A stretch of 64,000 nt of DNA. Source: Sphingobacterium sp. ML3W (GTDB taxonomy: Bacteria > Bacteroidota > Bacteroidia > Sphingobacteriales > Sphingobacteriaceae). Positions 1 through 9,574 of this stretch are shown one piece after another. Each line of letters starts with the position of its first letter. The stretch's first letter is position 1. Made by a program: the position numbers and the translations under genes. The stretch spans positions 5,518,001-5,582,000 of the forward strand of contig NZ_CP107036.1 of NCBI RefSeq assembly GCF_029542085.1, given 5' to 3'. The notes below the pieces were generated by a model, which saw only the letters and a list, made by a program, of their open reading frames with translations, searched no databases and was not told the DNA's origin.

Positions 1-1546
1 ATTCTTTCTTGACCACATCTTTAGATTGCGGGTTAAGCGTCTTTACACGGCGTAGGAAAACGTCAGCTCCGAAACGAGACAATGTCATTCTGCGCATTTC
101 TTCGCCCATTAGCTCTCTTGCACGCTCATCCAATATAAAATCTTCGTTGATTGCCGAGGTATTTATTGGAGAAGCTTTTGCACGGGCACGTACAGCATTG
201 ATGGCATCTTTTGCAAGGTCAGGTTTATTCGCTCGCATGTATGCCTCAGCCAATAAAAGATAGGTTTCTGCCAATCGTATTTTGACCCGATCTTTCATGT
301 TTCCTTCAAATGCAGGGTTTGCCGCTGTTTTTCCATAGAAAAATTTGGTAATTGTTGGGAATACATTGCCCGAAGCAATAATTGCATCGGTTAGCTCAAC
401 CTTCTTACCGTAAAGTTCAGGAACGGAAGGGTCATTATAATACCAGTCCCGTTTGATGTTGTAAGGTGAATTTCTAACATCTTGTTTTTCATAACTATCC
501 AGCCACCATTGGTAAGGACGTACGTGGCCAAGGCCCCTTCCGCCAAGTGAGTCGGCAAGAACAAAACCTTTTTGTTGGGAATAAAAAGGAACCCATGCGC
601 GTTTACTCCAGTCCGTATAATTGTCTCCACCTCCCTGGGTATTGTATTCCAGCTGGATTGCCCAAATGGTTTCTTGATTGCCCGATGAGCGATTTTGATT
701 GTTTTCGATAAACATATCGTGGAAATAGTCGCCGGCTTTATCTTTCTCAGCTCCAAAACGTTGATCGTTCAACTTAAAATAACCACTTTGAATCACTTTG
801 TTAGCTGCTTCAGCTGCCAGATCTGGCTGTCCTGCTTCGATATAGGCCTCTGCAAGGTAATGTAATGCGGCCCATTTTGTCAATTTCCCTTCCTGTACAG
901 TTCCAGGGTTGTCCGGAAGGTTGTCTCCAGCATATTTGAGATCATCGATCATATGTGCCAATATCTCAGCTTTGGGTGTACGGGTAAAATCGCGGCGCGG
1001 TGTTGCCGATACCTTGTCTACCCATGGCACATCTCCATAGAGGTTGACCAAATAACGATAGCTATAGGCGCGGAAGAAACGGGCCGTAGCTTCTACACGT
1101 TTTGGATCATTCTCTTTGTCTGTCCATTGGATTGTGTTTTTACTTAATGCTTCCAGGATAATATTGGTATTTCCGATAAAACCATAGGCGTACTTCCAAT
1201 AATTGCGCACATACGACGAAGCCGGATTTAGACTGTAATTGCTAAAAGGCGCTAAAGTTGCATCGGTTCCTGTGGTTTTGATCGCAACAATGTCTGTACC
1301 GACCTGTAAAGCCTCCTGTGGGGTAGCTCCCTGAGAGAATATACTGCCGTTCCAGGTCCAGAATTCCATCCGGGCATAAGAATAAAGGCCATTCAATCCA
1401 GTTTCGAAACCTTTTGTATTGATATAGGTATTGTCTGGTGATTGAAAACTGCTGGTGTCTTCGTTTAAAAAATTTTTGCTGCAACCGATAAAGATTAAGC
1501 TTATACCGGCAACGAATGCATATAAAGTTGTATTTCTTTTCTTCAT
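1..1546 (-). CDS. SusD/RagB-family outer-membrane lipoprotein (C-terminus cut by window edge)
   Basis: SusD-like proteins are surface lipoproteins that cap a SusC porin and bind the ligand to be imported. The frame is open from the ATG at 1544-1546 to the window edge, about 515 codons without a stop. The N-terminus has a lysine/arginine start, a hydrophobic stretch and a lipobox ending in Cys (FIGCS, about residues 19-23), so export and lipidation are expected. TPR-like helical sequence and the late family motif (DERARELMGEEMRRM) are visible near the C-terminal end. It starts 13 bp after the stop of the SusC gene, so the two are an operon. The substrate cannot be read from the sequence, and the remaining downstream genes lie outside the window. 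Confidence 0.93.
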   Translation of the reverse strand, partial: MKKRNTTLYAFVAGISLIFIGCSKNFLNEDTSSFQSPDNTYINTKGFETGLNGLYSYARMEFWTWNGSIFSQGATPQEALQVGTDIVAIKTTGTDATLAPFSNYSLNPASSYVRNYWKYAYGFIGNTNIILEALSKNTIQWTDKENDPKRVEATARFFRAYSYRYLVNLYGDVPWVDKVSATPRRDFTRTPKAEILAHMIDDLKYAGDNLPDNPGTVQEGKLTKWAALHYLAEAYIEAGQPDLAAEAANKVIQSGYFKLNDQRFGAEKDKAGDYFHDMFIENNQNRSSGNQETIWAIQLEYNTQGGGDNYTDWSKRAWVPFYSQQKGFVLADSLGGRGLGHVRPYQWWLDSYEKQDVRNSPYNIKRDWYYNDPSVPELYGKKVELTDAIIASGNVFPTITKFFYGKTAANPAFEGNMKDRVKIRLAETYLLLAEAYMRANKPDLAKDAINAVRARAKASPINTSAINEDFILDERARELMGEEMRRMTLSRFGADVFLRRVKTLNPQSKDVVKKE

Positions 1547-1559
1547 GATGTAGAGGTGT

Positions 1560-4500
1560 TTAAAATTGAACATTTAATCCCAATGAGACCGTTCGGGCAA
1601 CAGGATAAGGGTAGGCGATATTTGTTGTCGTTGGATTTCCTGTTGTTGAACTGACACCCAATGCCTCCACATTGTATCCTTTTATTTTGGAGAATGTGTA
1701 GATATTGCGGGCGTTGATAAATGCTCTGACGGAGGAAAGATTCAATCGCTTTAGAAAATCGCCTTCAATGGTATAGCCCAGACTCAGATCACGAATCCGC
1801 CAATATGCTGAATTGATGTAATAAGTATGGTTGTTGATAGGCGTGTAACCCGGAGAAGGTATGTCTGTACTTGGATTCTGTGGCGTCCAGTAAGGCATAT
1901 CTGCGAGATAATTGGCACCGTTATTTGGTAAAAAACGTTCTATATTTTTAAAATCATCCACTTTTGTGCCGCCAAAGGCACCGTTCATAAAAATAGAAAG
2001 CGAGAAGTTTTTGTAGGTAAAATCATTACCGATACCAAGGGTGTAAGGTGAAATCTTGTTGCCCATGACCGTGCGGTCATTCGCATCGATTTTACCATCG
2101 TTATTTAAATCCGCTAATTTTGCATCACCGGCTTTCGCTTTTGGCTGATAAGAGTTTGCAATATCGTCACCTTCCTGCCATACGCCGATTACTTTGTAAT
2201 CATAAAAGATACGTATTGGTTTGCCAATAAGCCAGGCATTAGTCAAATCATCCTTTCCATCTGCACGCAATTTGGTTATCTTATTGTTGTTGTATGCAAA
2301 ATTAGCTGTTGTATTCCATTGGAAATTGTCATTTTTGATGGGAACAGCATTCAATGTGACCTCAAATCCTTTATTGGAAGTCTCACCAATATTATTCAAA
2401 ATTGTATTGTAACCATTCATCACTGGGACTTGTTCGCTCAGTAAGAGATCTGTTGTCTTGGATGTATAATAATCAATCGTTCCAGAAAGACGATTTTGGA
2501 GAATGCCAAAATCTAAACCGACATTTAAGGAAGTGGTAGTTTCCCATGTCAAATTGCTCCCTCGCCCATTGAAATTCATCACGAGTCCTTTGACAGGATC
2601 TAATCCATATATGTAGTCTACGTTCGTCAAGCGATCATACGTCTGGTAAGGAGACACGGCCTGGTTCCCATTTTTACCATACGAAGCACGTAGTTTTAAC
2701 AAATCAAAGTAATCTTGTACATTACCTTCTTTGGAAATTACCCATGCTCCGGCGACAGAAGGGAAGAAGGCATACCTATTATCAATGGAAAAAGCGCTAT
2801 AACCATCCGAACGACCTGTTAAAGTTAATAAGTAGCGATCTTTGAATGCATAGTTGATCCGTCCCATATAAGAAATCATCGCAGTGTTCTCAAGCTTAGA
2901 TTCCATTTTCAGGTTTTTAGAAGCAGAAGCCATGTTGTTGTAGCCGGCGTCTGAAACAAAATCATCTCCAGTCATTTTAGATGTCTTGAAGTTGGTCTTT
3001 TGAGAGGAATAAAGCCCGACGACGTTAATTTTATGATCGCCAAAAGTCCGGTCGTAAGTCAGGAGATTTTCCCATGTCCAATCCCACAAATGATCATTTT
3101 TTATCTCACCCCGTCCATTCACGCCGCGGCCTGTCAGGGTATTTGAACCATAATAAGAGTTTTCATTGATATTTCTGTAGTTCGTACCAAAGGTAGACTT
3201 AAAGCTTAGCCCTTCAATCGGAAGCTTGACATCTAACCAAGAGTTTGCATAAACAGTCCGTCTAGTTTCATCCCATTGACCATTTTCGTCGGCGAAAGGG
3301 TGACCCCATAGTGTTTGTGCGTACATTGGGTAGGTGACAGCTGTACCGTTTTCGTCACGGTTTTTACTATAAGGAGCTAGTTTTACCACGCTTTCCAGGT
3401 TGGGTTGTATACCATCACGGTTGCCCTGTGAAGCTTGCATGGTCATACCCAGTTTGAGCCAAGAGTTTAGGCTTTGATTGAGATTTAGATTGACATTGTA
3501 GCGTTCGTATGGTGTGTTTTTAACCACACCATCCTGATTGAGGTAACTCACCGATGCATAGTAATCGGATTTATCAGTACCGCCAGAAAAACTGAGCTGA
3601 TGTTCGTGAATGGGAGCTGCGCTGTTAAAGGCTTCATTTTGCCAATTGACTTCTTCACCTTTCTTATACTGTTCCAGTACATTCGCAAAAAGGTAGTTTT
3701 CGGGATTAAGCTGATCACCTGTTTTGCCTTTAGAGGCTTGATAGTCACGCATAAACTGAATGTATTGTGGACCATTCATCAATTTCAGACGACGTTCTAC
3801 GCTCTGGAGCCCAAAATAACCATTGTAATTGATTCGCGCTTTTCCGGCAGCACCTTTTTTGGAAGTTATTAAAATAACACCGTTTGCTGCACGTGATCCA
3901 TAGATGGCGGTAGAAGAAGCATCTTTTAATACGGAAATGCTAGCAATGGTATTGGAGGAGATATCACCTAATGATCCGCTGAAAGGGATTCCATCCAAAA
4001 TTATCAATGGACTGTTGGAAGCGGAGATTGAATTTTCACCACGTATATTGATCGCTGCGGTTTCTCCTGGTTTAACATTTCCAGAGTTTATTGCTAAGCC
4101 AGAGACCTTGCCCTGAAGCTTGTCCACGATATTCGGAGAATTGATCCGCTCCAAAGACTTAGCTTCCACAGTAGCAACGCTACCAGTAAGGTCGCTTTTC
4201 TTCTGTTTACCATAACCGACTACGACAACCTCTTCCAGCATGTCTTCGGATTTTTTCAGGGTTACTTGAGCTACTTGGGAAGCCGGTAATTCCTTTGCAA
4301 TAAATCCGATGGAATTAAAGACCAATGTGGCATTTTGTGATGTGACTGTCAGTGTAAATCCACCATCTTGTCCAGTCGTGGTGGCTGCTGTTTTGCCTTT
4401 CTCTGATACTGTAACACCGCTGATAGGTTTTCCCGTTTCGTCTACCACCTTTCCCGAAATGGATTGTTGAGGGGCAACTTGGACAATTGATGTCCTAGCA

Positions 4501-4589
4501 TTATTAGGAAGCGCTGCTACATAAAAAGGCGCTGCTACTGAAAGAATTGTTAGGGGTGTCAGTAGAATGAGGTGACTCTTTTTGACCAT
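1560..4589 (-). CDS. SusC/RagA-family TonB-linked outer-membrane protein
   Basis: Outer-membrane TonB-dependent transporter, 1009 residues from the chosen start. The frame is open for 31 further codons upstream (to 4682), but the ATG at 4587-4589 starts directly with MVKK and a signal peptide, so it is preferred. Order of domains: signal peptide, carboxypeptidase-regulatory-like domain (starts at SISGKVVDETGKPISGV), TonB-box-like segment (LEEVVVVGYG) leading into the SusC signature, plug (LIILDGIPFSG, SVLKDASSTAIYGSRAANGV), then a long beta barrel ending in an aromatic residue (LGLNVQF). There is no STN domain, so unlike the second SusC in this window it should not signal to a FecR anti-sigma factor. 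Pairs with the SusD just downstream; ligand unknown. Confidence 0.95.
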   Translation of the reverse strand: MVKKSHLILLTPLTILSVAAPFYVAALPNNARTSIVQVAPQQSISGKVVDETGKPISGVTVSEKGKTAATTTGQDGGFTLTVTSQNATLVFNSIGFIAKELPASQVAQVTLKKSEDMLEEVVVVGYGKQKKSDLTGSVATVEAKSLERINSPNIVDKLQGKVSGLAINSGNVKPGETAAINIRGENSISASNSPLIILDGIPFSGSLGDISSNTIASISVLKDASSTAIYGSRAANGVILITSKKGAAGKARINYNGYFGLQSVERRLKLMNGPQYIQFMRDYQASKGKTGDQLNPENYLFANVLEQYKKGEEVNWQNEAFNSAAPIHEHQLSFSGGTDKSDYYASVSYLNQDGVVKNTPYERYNVNLNLNQSLNSWLKLGMTMQASQGNRDGIQPNLESVVKLAPYSKNRDENGTAVTYPMYAQTLWGHPFADENGQWDETRRTVYANSWLDVKLPIEGLSFKSTFGTNYRNINENSYYGSNTLTGRGVNGRGEIKNDHLWDWTWENLLTYDRTFGDHKINVVGLYSSQKTNFKTSKMTGDDFVSDAGYNNMASASKNLKMESKLENTAMISYMGRINYAFKDRYLLTLTGRSDGYSAFSIDNRYAFFPSVAGAWVISKEGNVQDYFDLLKLRASYGKNGNQAVSPYQTYDRLTNVDYIYGLDPVKGLVMNFNGRGSNLTWETTTSLNVGLDFGILQNRLSGTIDYYTSKTTDLLLSEQVPVMNGYNTILNNIGETSNKGFEVTLNAVPIKNDNFQWNTTANFAYNNNKITKLRADGKDDLTNAWLIGKPIRIFYDYKVIGVWQEGDDIANSYQPKAKAGDAKLADLNNDGKIDANDRTVMGNKISPYTLGIGNDFTYKNFSLSIFMNGAFGGTKVDDFKNIERFLPNNGANYLADMPYWTPQNPSTDIPSPGYTPINNHTYYINSAYWRIRDLSLGYTIEGDFLKRLNLSSVRAFINARNIYTFSKIKGYNVEALGVSSTTGNPTTTNIAYPYPVARTVSLGLNVQF

Positions 4590-4981
4590 AGTGTGTAATT
4601 TAGATTCGCTAGTTTTATTGGCGGCAAGTATAAAGAAATTAAGCGGTGCCGTTTCTTTGCATCTTTGAACAAACGATTGCACTAACTACGAAAACGTTAT
4701 AGAAATTCATCTTTGTAATAAAAAAGGGAATAATGGATTTTAGTGATCTTAACTAATATTTGAACCTGAAAATTGCTTATGATAAAGGGATAATTGTTTT
4801 TTTTAACTGCTGTAAATACAGTCGATTCTGGCAGGTTGGTTATCACGTACAAACCTTGGTATTCAGATGACCTTATTCATTTGAATCGAAATAGAACGTA
4901 TAAAAACTCGCATTTCTGGTCTTTTTTTAGTATTTTGGGGTAATCTGCATGTTCACATCCCCTGCCGTCGCGCGACGAGGA

Positions 4982-5013
4982 TTCGTTTAAGATTGAATTT
5001 TTGGTTAAATTTG
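4982..5013 (+). promoter_or_regulatory. Candidate Bacteroidota-type promoter for khtTU
   Basis: TAAATTTG at 5006-5013 matches the Bacteroidota -7 consensus TAnnTTTG exactly. TTCG at 4982-4985 lies 20 nt upstream and differs from the -33 TTTG by one base. The start codon of khtT follows about 57 bp downstream. Confidence 0.45.
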
Positions 5014-5023
5014 TTTTTGGTAA

Positions 5024-5040
5024 AACAGCGCTACGCTGTT
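5024..5040 (+). promoter_or_regulatory. Perfect 7-bp inverted repeat in the khtT leader
   Basis: AACAGCG, a 3-nt spacer CTA, then CGCTGTT. It lies between the candidate promoter and the khtT start codon. It could be an operator at the transcription start or a small hairpin in the leader; there is no U-tract after it, so it is not a terminator. Confidence 0.4.
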
Positions 5041-5069
5041 ATTATTGGTATTTATTTAAATAGAAGATT

Positions 5070-5549
5070 ATGTCTATTGTAAGAGAGTCCGATCTGATAG
5101 GAATTGGAAAGAAATTTCAAATTGAAACCGATGCGGGTGACAATATGGTTGTTGTGATCCACGATGATGGTCGACGGGAACTGTATCGTTATGATGACGA
5201 AGAACATGAATCGCGTTGTGTGATGACACTCAATGATGATGAATCACGTCAGATAGCGGGTATTATAGGTGGTTTGTCTTATAAGCCCAAGGCATTGGAA
5301 ACAATTGAAGTGGCTTTGGATGACTTGCGTATCGAATGGTACAAGCTTGAAGGCAAATGGGAAGGAGCAGGAAAAACAATTGGTGAACTAGAGGTACGAC
5401 AACGTACTGGAGCTTCCATTATTGCTGGGATTAGAGACGACGAAACGGTCATCAACCCCGGACCATCTTATCTGATTACTCCAGGCACAACTTTGGTCAT
5501 TGCCGGAAAGAAAAACAATATCAAACTTTTAAAGGAAATTTTACTGTAA
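5070..5549 (+). CDS. khtT: KhtT-like TrkA-C regulatory subunit of a K+/H+ antiporter
   Basis: 159 residues. The C-terminal half (about 79-159) is a TrkA-C (RCK_C) domain with the typical stretch [11 protein letters not shown] and the end-of-domain VIAGKK. The N-terminal half is the short acidic domain found in KhtT-type regulators rather than a full Rossmann RCK_N. In Bacillus, KhtT sits on the cytoplasmic side of the antiporter KhtU and gates it in response to a nucleotide and pH. The gene is followed after 3 bp by a CPA2 antiporter, which is the expected partner. Assignment rests on architecture plus neighbour; the symbol follows the Bacillus pair. Confidence 0.85.
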   Translation: MSIVRESDLIGIGKKFQIETDAGDNMVVVIHDDGRRELYRYDDEEHESRCVMTLNDDESRQIAGIIGGLSYKPKALETIEVALDDLRIEWYKLEGKWEGAGKTIGELEVRQRTGASIIAGIRDDETVINPGPSYLITPGTTLVIAGKKNNIKLLKEILL

Positions 5550-5552
5550 TCT

Positions 5553-6794
5553 ATGCTATCACATACCTTAATATTAGAAATTGGAATCGCTGTCGGACTT
5601 GTTGCTATTGTTGGATTGATTGCCAACAAGCTTAAGTTTTCCGTTATTCCTTTTTTTATTATTATAGGAATGGTTTTGGGGCAACACGCACCGCAGATTG
5701 GATTGGTGGATCTGACCTTTACCGAAAGCAAACCCTTTATAGATTTTATGGGCAGGCTAGGGGTATTATTTCTTCTGTTTTATTTGGGACTAGAATTTTC
5801 AGTCAATCGGCTTATCAAATCTGGTAAAGCCATCGTAACTGGCGGAACAATCTATGTCCTGCTCAACTTTACCTCGGGACTATTGATAGGCTGGCTGATG
5901 GATATGCCTTTTAAAGAGATGATGGTCCTTTGTGGGATCATGACGAGCTCTTCGACAGCAATTGTGGCTAAGGTCCTCACTGATCTTAAACGGACGGCAA
6001 ATCCAGAGACCGAAGTCATTATGGGAATGATCATGTTTGATGATCTCTTTATTGCCATGCATATTTCCTTTCTGTCAGGATTGATATTGACGGGTAGTAG
6101 CTCATTTTGGACGGTTGCTGGGACTTCCCTATTGGCATTGGGCTTTATCTTGGCCTTTTTGGTTTTGGGACGCAAGCTGGTGCCAGCCATAGACCGTTTG
6201 TTAAAGGAAAAAACTTCTGAACTATTTATACTTGTTATCTTTGCACTGCTTTTTATCGTTGCCGGATTTTCGGAGACTATTCATGTTGCCGAGGCTATTG
6301 GTGCATTAATGGCAGGATTGGTACTAGCGGATTCGCAGTATATCAAAAAAATTGAAGCAATGGTGTTGCCTTATAAAGACTTCTTTGGGGCGATGTTTTT
6401 CTTTAGCTTCGGACTATCCATAGATATTATGTCGTTGGGAGGAGCCGTATTTTGGGCATCAATAGCGGCGTTAGTAACTGTGATGGGTAATCTCGCCTCA
6501 GGTTATTTTGCTGCGAAATTTTCTGGGATGAAACCGAAAACATCTTTTGATATTGGTTTTACGCTGTCGGCACGGGGAGAGTTTTCAATTATCATGGCCA
6601 ATATCGGTAAAGCAGGTGCTTTGCTCCCTGTTATCCAATCATTCGTTGTGGTTTACGTTTTGATCCTTTCTATTGTGTCACCACTCTTGACCAAAGAATC
6701 CCGCAATCTATGGAAATTGCTCTTTGGAAGTGATGCCAATACAGCCAAACCGCTGAAGAAACTGAGCGACCTGGAAAATAATAGTACCGGTTAA
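5553..6794 (+). CDS. khtU: KhtU-like CPA2 monovalent cation:proton antiporter
   Basis: 413 residues with about 12 hydrophobic helices, the size and pattern of the membrane domain of CPA2 (KefB/KhtU) exchangers. Recognisable family segments are LFYLGLEFS, the SSTAIVAKVLTDL region of the core, GALMAGLVLADS and FFFSFGLSID. It has no C-terminal RCK domain of its own, which fits use of a separate KhtT subunit encoded 3 bp upstream. Its expected role is K+ (or Na+) efflux in exchange for protons at the inner membrane. The ion is inferred from the family, not visible in the sequence. Confidence 0.9.
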   Translation: MLSHTLILEIGIAVGLVAIVGLIANKLKFSVIPFFIIIGMVLGQHAPQIGLVDLTFTESKPFIDFMGRLGVLFLLFYLGLEFSVNRLIKSGKAIVTGGTIYVLLNFTSGLLIGWLMDMPFKEMMVLCGIMTSSSTAIVAKVLTDLKRTANPETEVIMGMIMFDDLFIAMHISFLSGLILTGSSSFWTVAGTSLLALGFILAFLVLGRKLVPAIDRLLKEKTSELFILVIFALLFIVAGFSETIHVAEAIGALMAGLVLADSQYIKKIEAMVLPYKDFFGAMFFFSFGLSIDIMSLGGAVFWASIAALVTVMGNLASGYFAAKFSGMKPKTSFDIGFTLSARGEFSIIMANIGKAGALLPVIQSFVVVYVLILSIVSPLLTKESRNLWKLLFGSDANTAKPLKKLSDLENNSTG

Positions 6795-6813
6795 TGCTAA
6801 TGCTAATGCTACT
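6787..6813 (+). repeat. Short tandem repeat of TAATGC
   Basis: About three copies of the hexamer TAATGC run on from the stop codon of the antiporter gene. Too short to be an array; a local slippage product. Confidence 0.7.
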
Positions 6814-6868
6814 TTTTTGCACTGACCATTAGCAGTTACGATATATTTAAAATAACATCACAATAAAA

Positions 6869-6896
6869 ATGCCTCCGAAAGACTATTAGGAGGTAT
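6869..6896. terminator. Weak hairpin between convergent khtU and DUF59 genes
   Basis: ATGCCTCC and GGAGGTAT form an 8-bp stem (one G-U pair on the plus-strand RNA, one mismatch on the minus). On the minus strand it is followed by TTTTTATT. It could end both converging transcripts. Confidence 0.5.
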
Positions 6897-6917
6897 TAAA
6901 TATTTCTCAAACGATTT

Positions 6918-7247
6918 CTATAGGAACCCAAGTTCAAGCTTTGCTTCTTCAGACATCATATCTTTGGTCCAAGGCGGATCAAAAGTTAATTCCACCAAGG
7001 CTTCTTTAATACCTTCTATTCCAGCAACTTTTTCCTGCACTTCATTCATGATTTCTCCTGCAACTGGACAGCCCGGAGCCGTTAGGGTCATGACAATTTT
7101 TGCTATGCCATCTTCCTTGGTAATAATCTCATAGACAAGTCCTAGATCGACAATATTTGCTGGTTTTAATTCAGGATCATAGATCGTCTCCAGTGTAGCT
7201 TGGATTTGAGATGCCAAACCCAGTTTATCCATTACAATAATACTCAT
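6918..7247 (-). CDS. DUF59/MIP18-family Fe-S cluster assembly protein (SufT/PaaD-like)
   Basis: 109 residues. The family signature is clear: YDPEL near residue 24, IVDLGLVYEI, LTAPGCPVAGEI with the conserved Cys60, and FDPPWTKDMM near the end. Such proteins help assemble or deliver Fe-S clusters; in SufT-type members the Cys is functionally important. The start ATG (7245-7247) overlaps the stop of the upstream glycosyltransferase by 3 bases, in an ATGA junction, which suggests translational coupling although no functional link is evident. An internal Met at residue 6 is an alternative start. Confidence 0.88.
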   Translation of the reverse strand: MSIIVMDKLGLASQIQATLETIYDPELKPANIVDLGLVYEIITKEDGIAKIVMTLTAPGCPVAGEIMNEVQEKVAGIEGIKEALVELTFDPPWTKDMMSEEAKLELGFL

Positions 7248-8413
7248 TTGTTTAATTTTTTATCTTCAATAGCGTTTTTATAGATCGCTAATAATTTGCT
7301 CTCATTTATATCAGGAGTAAAATTACTAAAATAATAGGCCATACAGGTCTTTCTTATCTCATCTTTTTCATCGGTTGGCTTGGCATTCCATTGCGTCAGG
7401 CAAGAAACAATTTCGTTTCTATTGTGTGGATCAAATGTCTGCCCGGTTTTATTTGGGATAATCATTTCAGGTAAAGGCCCAAGGTTTGAGCAGAGTACCG
7501 GAGTTCCCACAGAGTAGGCCTCGAGGATTGTGATTGGCATTCCTTCAAAGCAAATGGAGGGGACGATCAGGGCTTGTGCTGCAGCAACGAGTGGTAAAAT
7601 CTCGGATCGGGGTTTAAATCCGAGATAACTGATGTTGGGCTGATCTGTTATCCTTTTTTTGACCTCCTCCTCGAGAGGACCACCACCAATAATGCGGAGC
7701 TCCAGATCCTTTCCTTTCACAGACTCAATCAGATTTAATATACCTTTTTCGTCCGATAGTCTGCCAACATATATAAAATAAGGTTGTGCAGTTTCTACTG
7801 GCAGAGTTGAAGGGAAAACAAAATTAGCTTTTACTTCAAACTTTTCTGCGGGTACCCTTAACGTTGAGTCAACAAATATCGACTTGGCAAAGCTGCTTAA
7901 ATTAATATACCGATTGACCTTTTGCCATGTACCTATTTTGCGGTGAAACCAGTAGTTAAAGGCAAGGAGGAATGTTTTAATAACGGAATCATTAAATGCT
8001 TTTTCCTTAACTGCAGTCCAGGGAAATTCTTCTTTTAGAGAATCCAGAAACAGATGATTGTGATGATACAGTGTTGCCGAGGGGCAAAGTAACCTAAAAT
8101 TGTGCAGGGTCATTACCTGCGGAACACCTTGTTTGGCTATCGTACGTATTAGAATTGGCCCAGCAGCGTAATGTGTATTGTGGAGATGGACGACATCCGG
8201 TTTGAATTCCCGGATTGTTTTTTTTAATCTATTTGCAGCGAAAATATTCCAGATGGAACCTAGGGTCTGTAAGGCACCTCGCCAGCCTTTTTTATTTTGA
8301 AAGGTCAGGGTGCGGACTTGGTGATCTTGCGAGAGGAGCGACAATTCCTGTTGAAAGACAGTATCTTCTCCACCTGCTGTTTGATAATATGTATGGATAA
8401 TTAGTATGCGCAT
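7244..8413 (-). CDS. GT4-family glycosyltransferase
   Basis: 389 residues of a GT-B fold retaining glycosyltransferase. The start is set at the ATG 8411-8413, giving MRILIIHTYYQTAGGEDTV, a classic N-terminal beta strand with the glycine turn; the frame is open 59 codons further, but that extension would run into the promoter and start of the divergent polyprenyl synthase gene. The C-terminal domain shows IYVGRLSDEKGI, PSICFEGMPITILEAYSVGTPV and PEMI, the donor-site EX7E-like region. It probably acts on a cell-surface polysaccharide or glycolipid; it is isolated from the main glycan cluster at 37-48 kb. Confidence 0.9.
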   Translation of the reverse strand: MRILIIHTYYQTAGGEDTVFQQELSLLSQDHQVRTLTFQNKKGWRGALQTLGSIWNIFAANRLKKTIREFKPDVVHLHNTHYAAGPILIRTIAKQGVPQVMTLHNFRLLCPSATLYHHNHLFLDSLKEEFPWTAVKEKAFNDSVIKTFLLAFNYWFHRKIGTWQKVNRYINLSSFAKSIFVDSTLRVPAEKFEVKANFVFPSTLPVETAQPYFIYVGRLSDEKGILNLIESVKGKDLELRIIGGGPLEEEVKKRITDQPNISYLGFKPRSEILPLVAAAQALIVPSICFEGMPITILEAYSVGTPVLCSNLGPLPEMIIPNKTGQTFDPHNRNEIVSCLTQWNAKPTDEKDEIRKTCMAYYFSNFTPDINESKLLAIYKNAIEDKKLNK

Positions 8414-8523
8414 AACAAAAGACTTATACAAATGTACGATTTTGCCCCGAATGCTTTGACGGCACAAAATTGCCATTTCTATATGATTATTGCTATATTC
8501 GCATGATTCGATCGTAAAGATAT

Positions 8524-9492
8524 ATGCAACACTTACAACAGCTCGTGATAGAGGCGATAGAGACAAGTCAATTTCCTGAAACTCCAACAAATTTATATGA
8601 TCCCATACGGTATATATTGACTTTGGGCGGCAAGAGGGTTAGGCCAGTGCTAACATTGATGGCGGCCGAGTTATTCGGTATGCAGGAGATGGACGAAATT
8701 ATTCCGGCAGCAAAGGCTGTAGAGTTTTTTCATAACTTTTCCTTGATACATGACGATCTGATGGATAAAGCTCCTTTACGGAGAGGAAAAACTACCGTCC
8801 ATGAAAAATGGGATGCAAATATTGCCATTCTCTCTGGAGACGGGTTATTAGTGAAGGCCTATGAGGAAATCTCCAAATGTAATCCGGTTTATCTACCTGC
8901 AACTTTACGCATTTTGAGCAAAGTAGCCATGGAGGTCTGTGAGGGCCAACAATTGGATATGGACTATGAAGGTCGCGCATCATTGCTTATGCCCGAATAT
9001 CTAGAGATGATTCGTTTGAAAACATCGGTACTATTGGGCGGAGCATTGCAGTTGGGCGCCATTCTTTCCGGAGCGAATGAACAACAACAACAATTGATCT
9101 ATGATTTTGGGGAAAATGTTGGCTTGGCCTTCCAGTTGCAGGATGATATATTGGATGCTTATGGTGATCCGGATACTTTCGGGAAAATCGTTGGTGGTGA
9201 TATTATGATCAATAAGAAAACCTTTTTATTGGTTAAACTGATGGAAGTTATTGCTGAGGAGGATGTCCCTACGATGCAGCGCTTATTACATTCAACCGTC
9301 GAGACTGTTCCGACAAAAGTTGAAGATATGCTAACCTTATATGATAAGTATCAGGTCCGAAAAGCAGCGGATGAATTAAAAGATATATACACGCAGCGCG
9401 CATTTGAAAAAATGGATGCTTTGGATGTACCAAATGAACGTAAAGAAGCGTTATTACTGTTAGCAAACAATCTTTTGGTAAGACAGCAGTAG
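8524..9492 (+). CDS. Polyprenyl (isoprenyl) diphosphate synthase
   Basis: 322 residues. Condenses isopentenyl diphosphate with allylic diphosphates. The first aspartate-rich motif is DDLMD at 77-81 (no insertion) followed by the LRRGK segment, and the second is DDILD at 207-211, with GGKRVRP near residue 35. A Phe lies five residues before the first motif, a position where aromatic residues limit chain length in short-chain synthases, so an FPP/GGPP-type product is more likely than a long-chain quinone tail. This is an inference from family rules. The gene is divergent from the GT4 gene with 110 bp between them. Confidence 0.9.
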   Translation: MQHLQQLVIEAIETSQFPETPTNLYDPIRYILTLGGKRVRPVLTLMAAELFGMQEMDEIIPAAKAVEFFHNFSLIHDDLMDKAPLRRGKTTVHEKWDANIAILSGDGLLVKAYEEISKCNPVYLPATLRILSKVAMEVCEGQQLDMDYEGRASLLMPEYLEMIRLKTSVLLGGALQLGAILSGANEQQQQLIYDFGENVGLAFQLQDDILDAYGDPDTFGKIVGGDIMINKKTFLLVKLMEVIAEEDVPTMQRLLHSTVETVPTKVEDMLTLYDKYQVRKAADELKDIYTQRAFEKMDALDVPNERKEALLLLANNLLVRQQ

Positions 9493-9574
9493 ATAGAAAT
9501 TCTATTAAAATTCGTATTTTGCCAATAAATGGCTATTTTGTACTAAATAATTAAATAAATTTTAGATAACGTTC

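Larger units (their letters stand above)
4683..5069. other. Divergent intergenic region between susC and khtT
   Basis: 387 bp without a credible gene. It must hold the promoters for the leftward SusC/SusD pair and the rightward KhtTU pair. Visible elements are a GC-rich 12-bp palindrome (4966-4977) in otherwise AT-rich DNA, a promoter-like pair before khtT and a hairpin at 5024-5040. I could not find a convincing promoter on the minus strand for susC. Confidence 0.5.

Noticed and set aside
1-4589. Polysaccharide utilisation locus with identified substrate
   Set aside because: Only SusC and part of SusD are visible and no hydrolase is in view, so a substrate cannot be named.
4590-4682. N-terminal extension of the first SusC (31 extra residues)
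   Set aside because: The extension places a non-hydrophobic stretch in front of the signal peptide; the ATG at 4589 gives a normal exported start.
5852-6190. 112-codon minus-strand ORF inside the antiporter gene
   Set aside because: Antisense shadow of a membrane protein gene.
8414-8590. 59-residue extension of the GT4 protein
   Set aside because: It overlaps the divergent polyprenyl synthase start and lacks GT-B features; MRILIIH at 8413 is the normal first strand.
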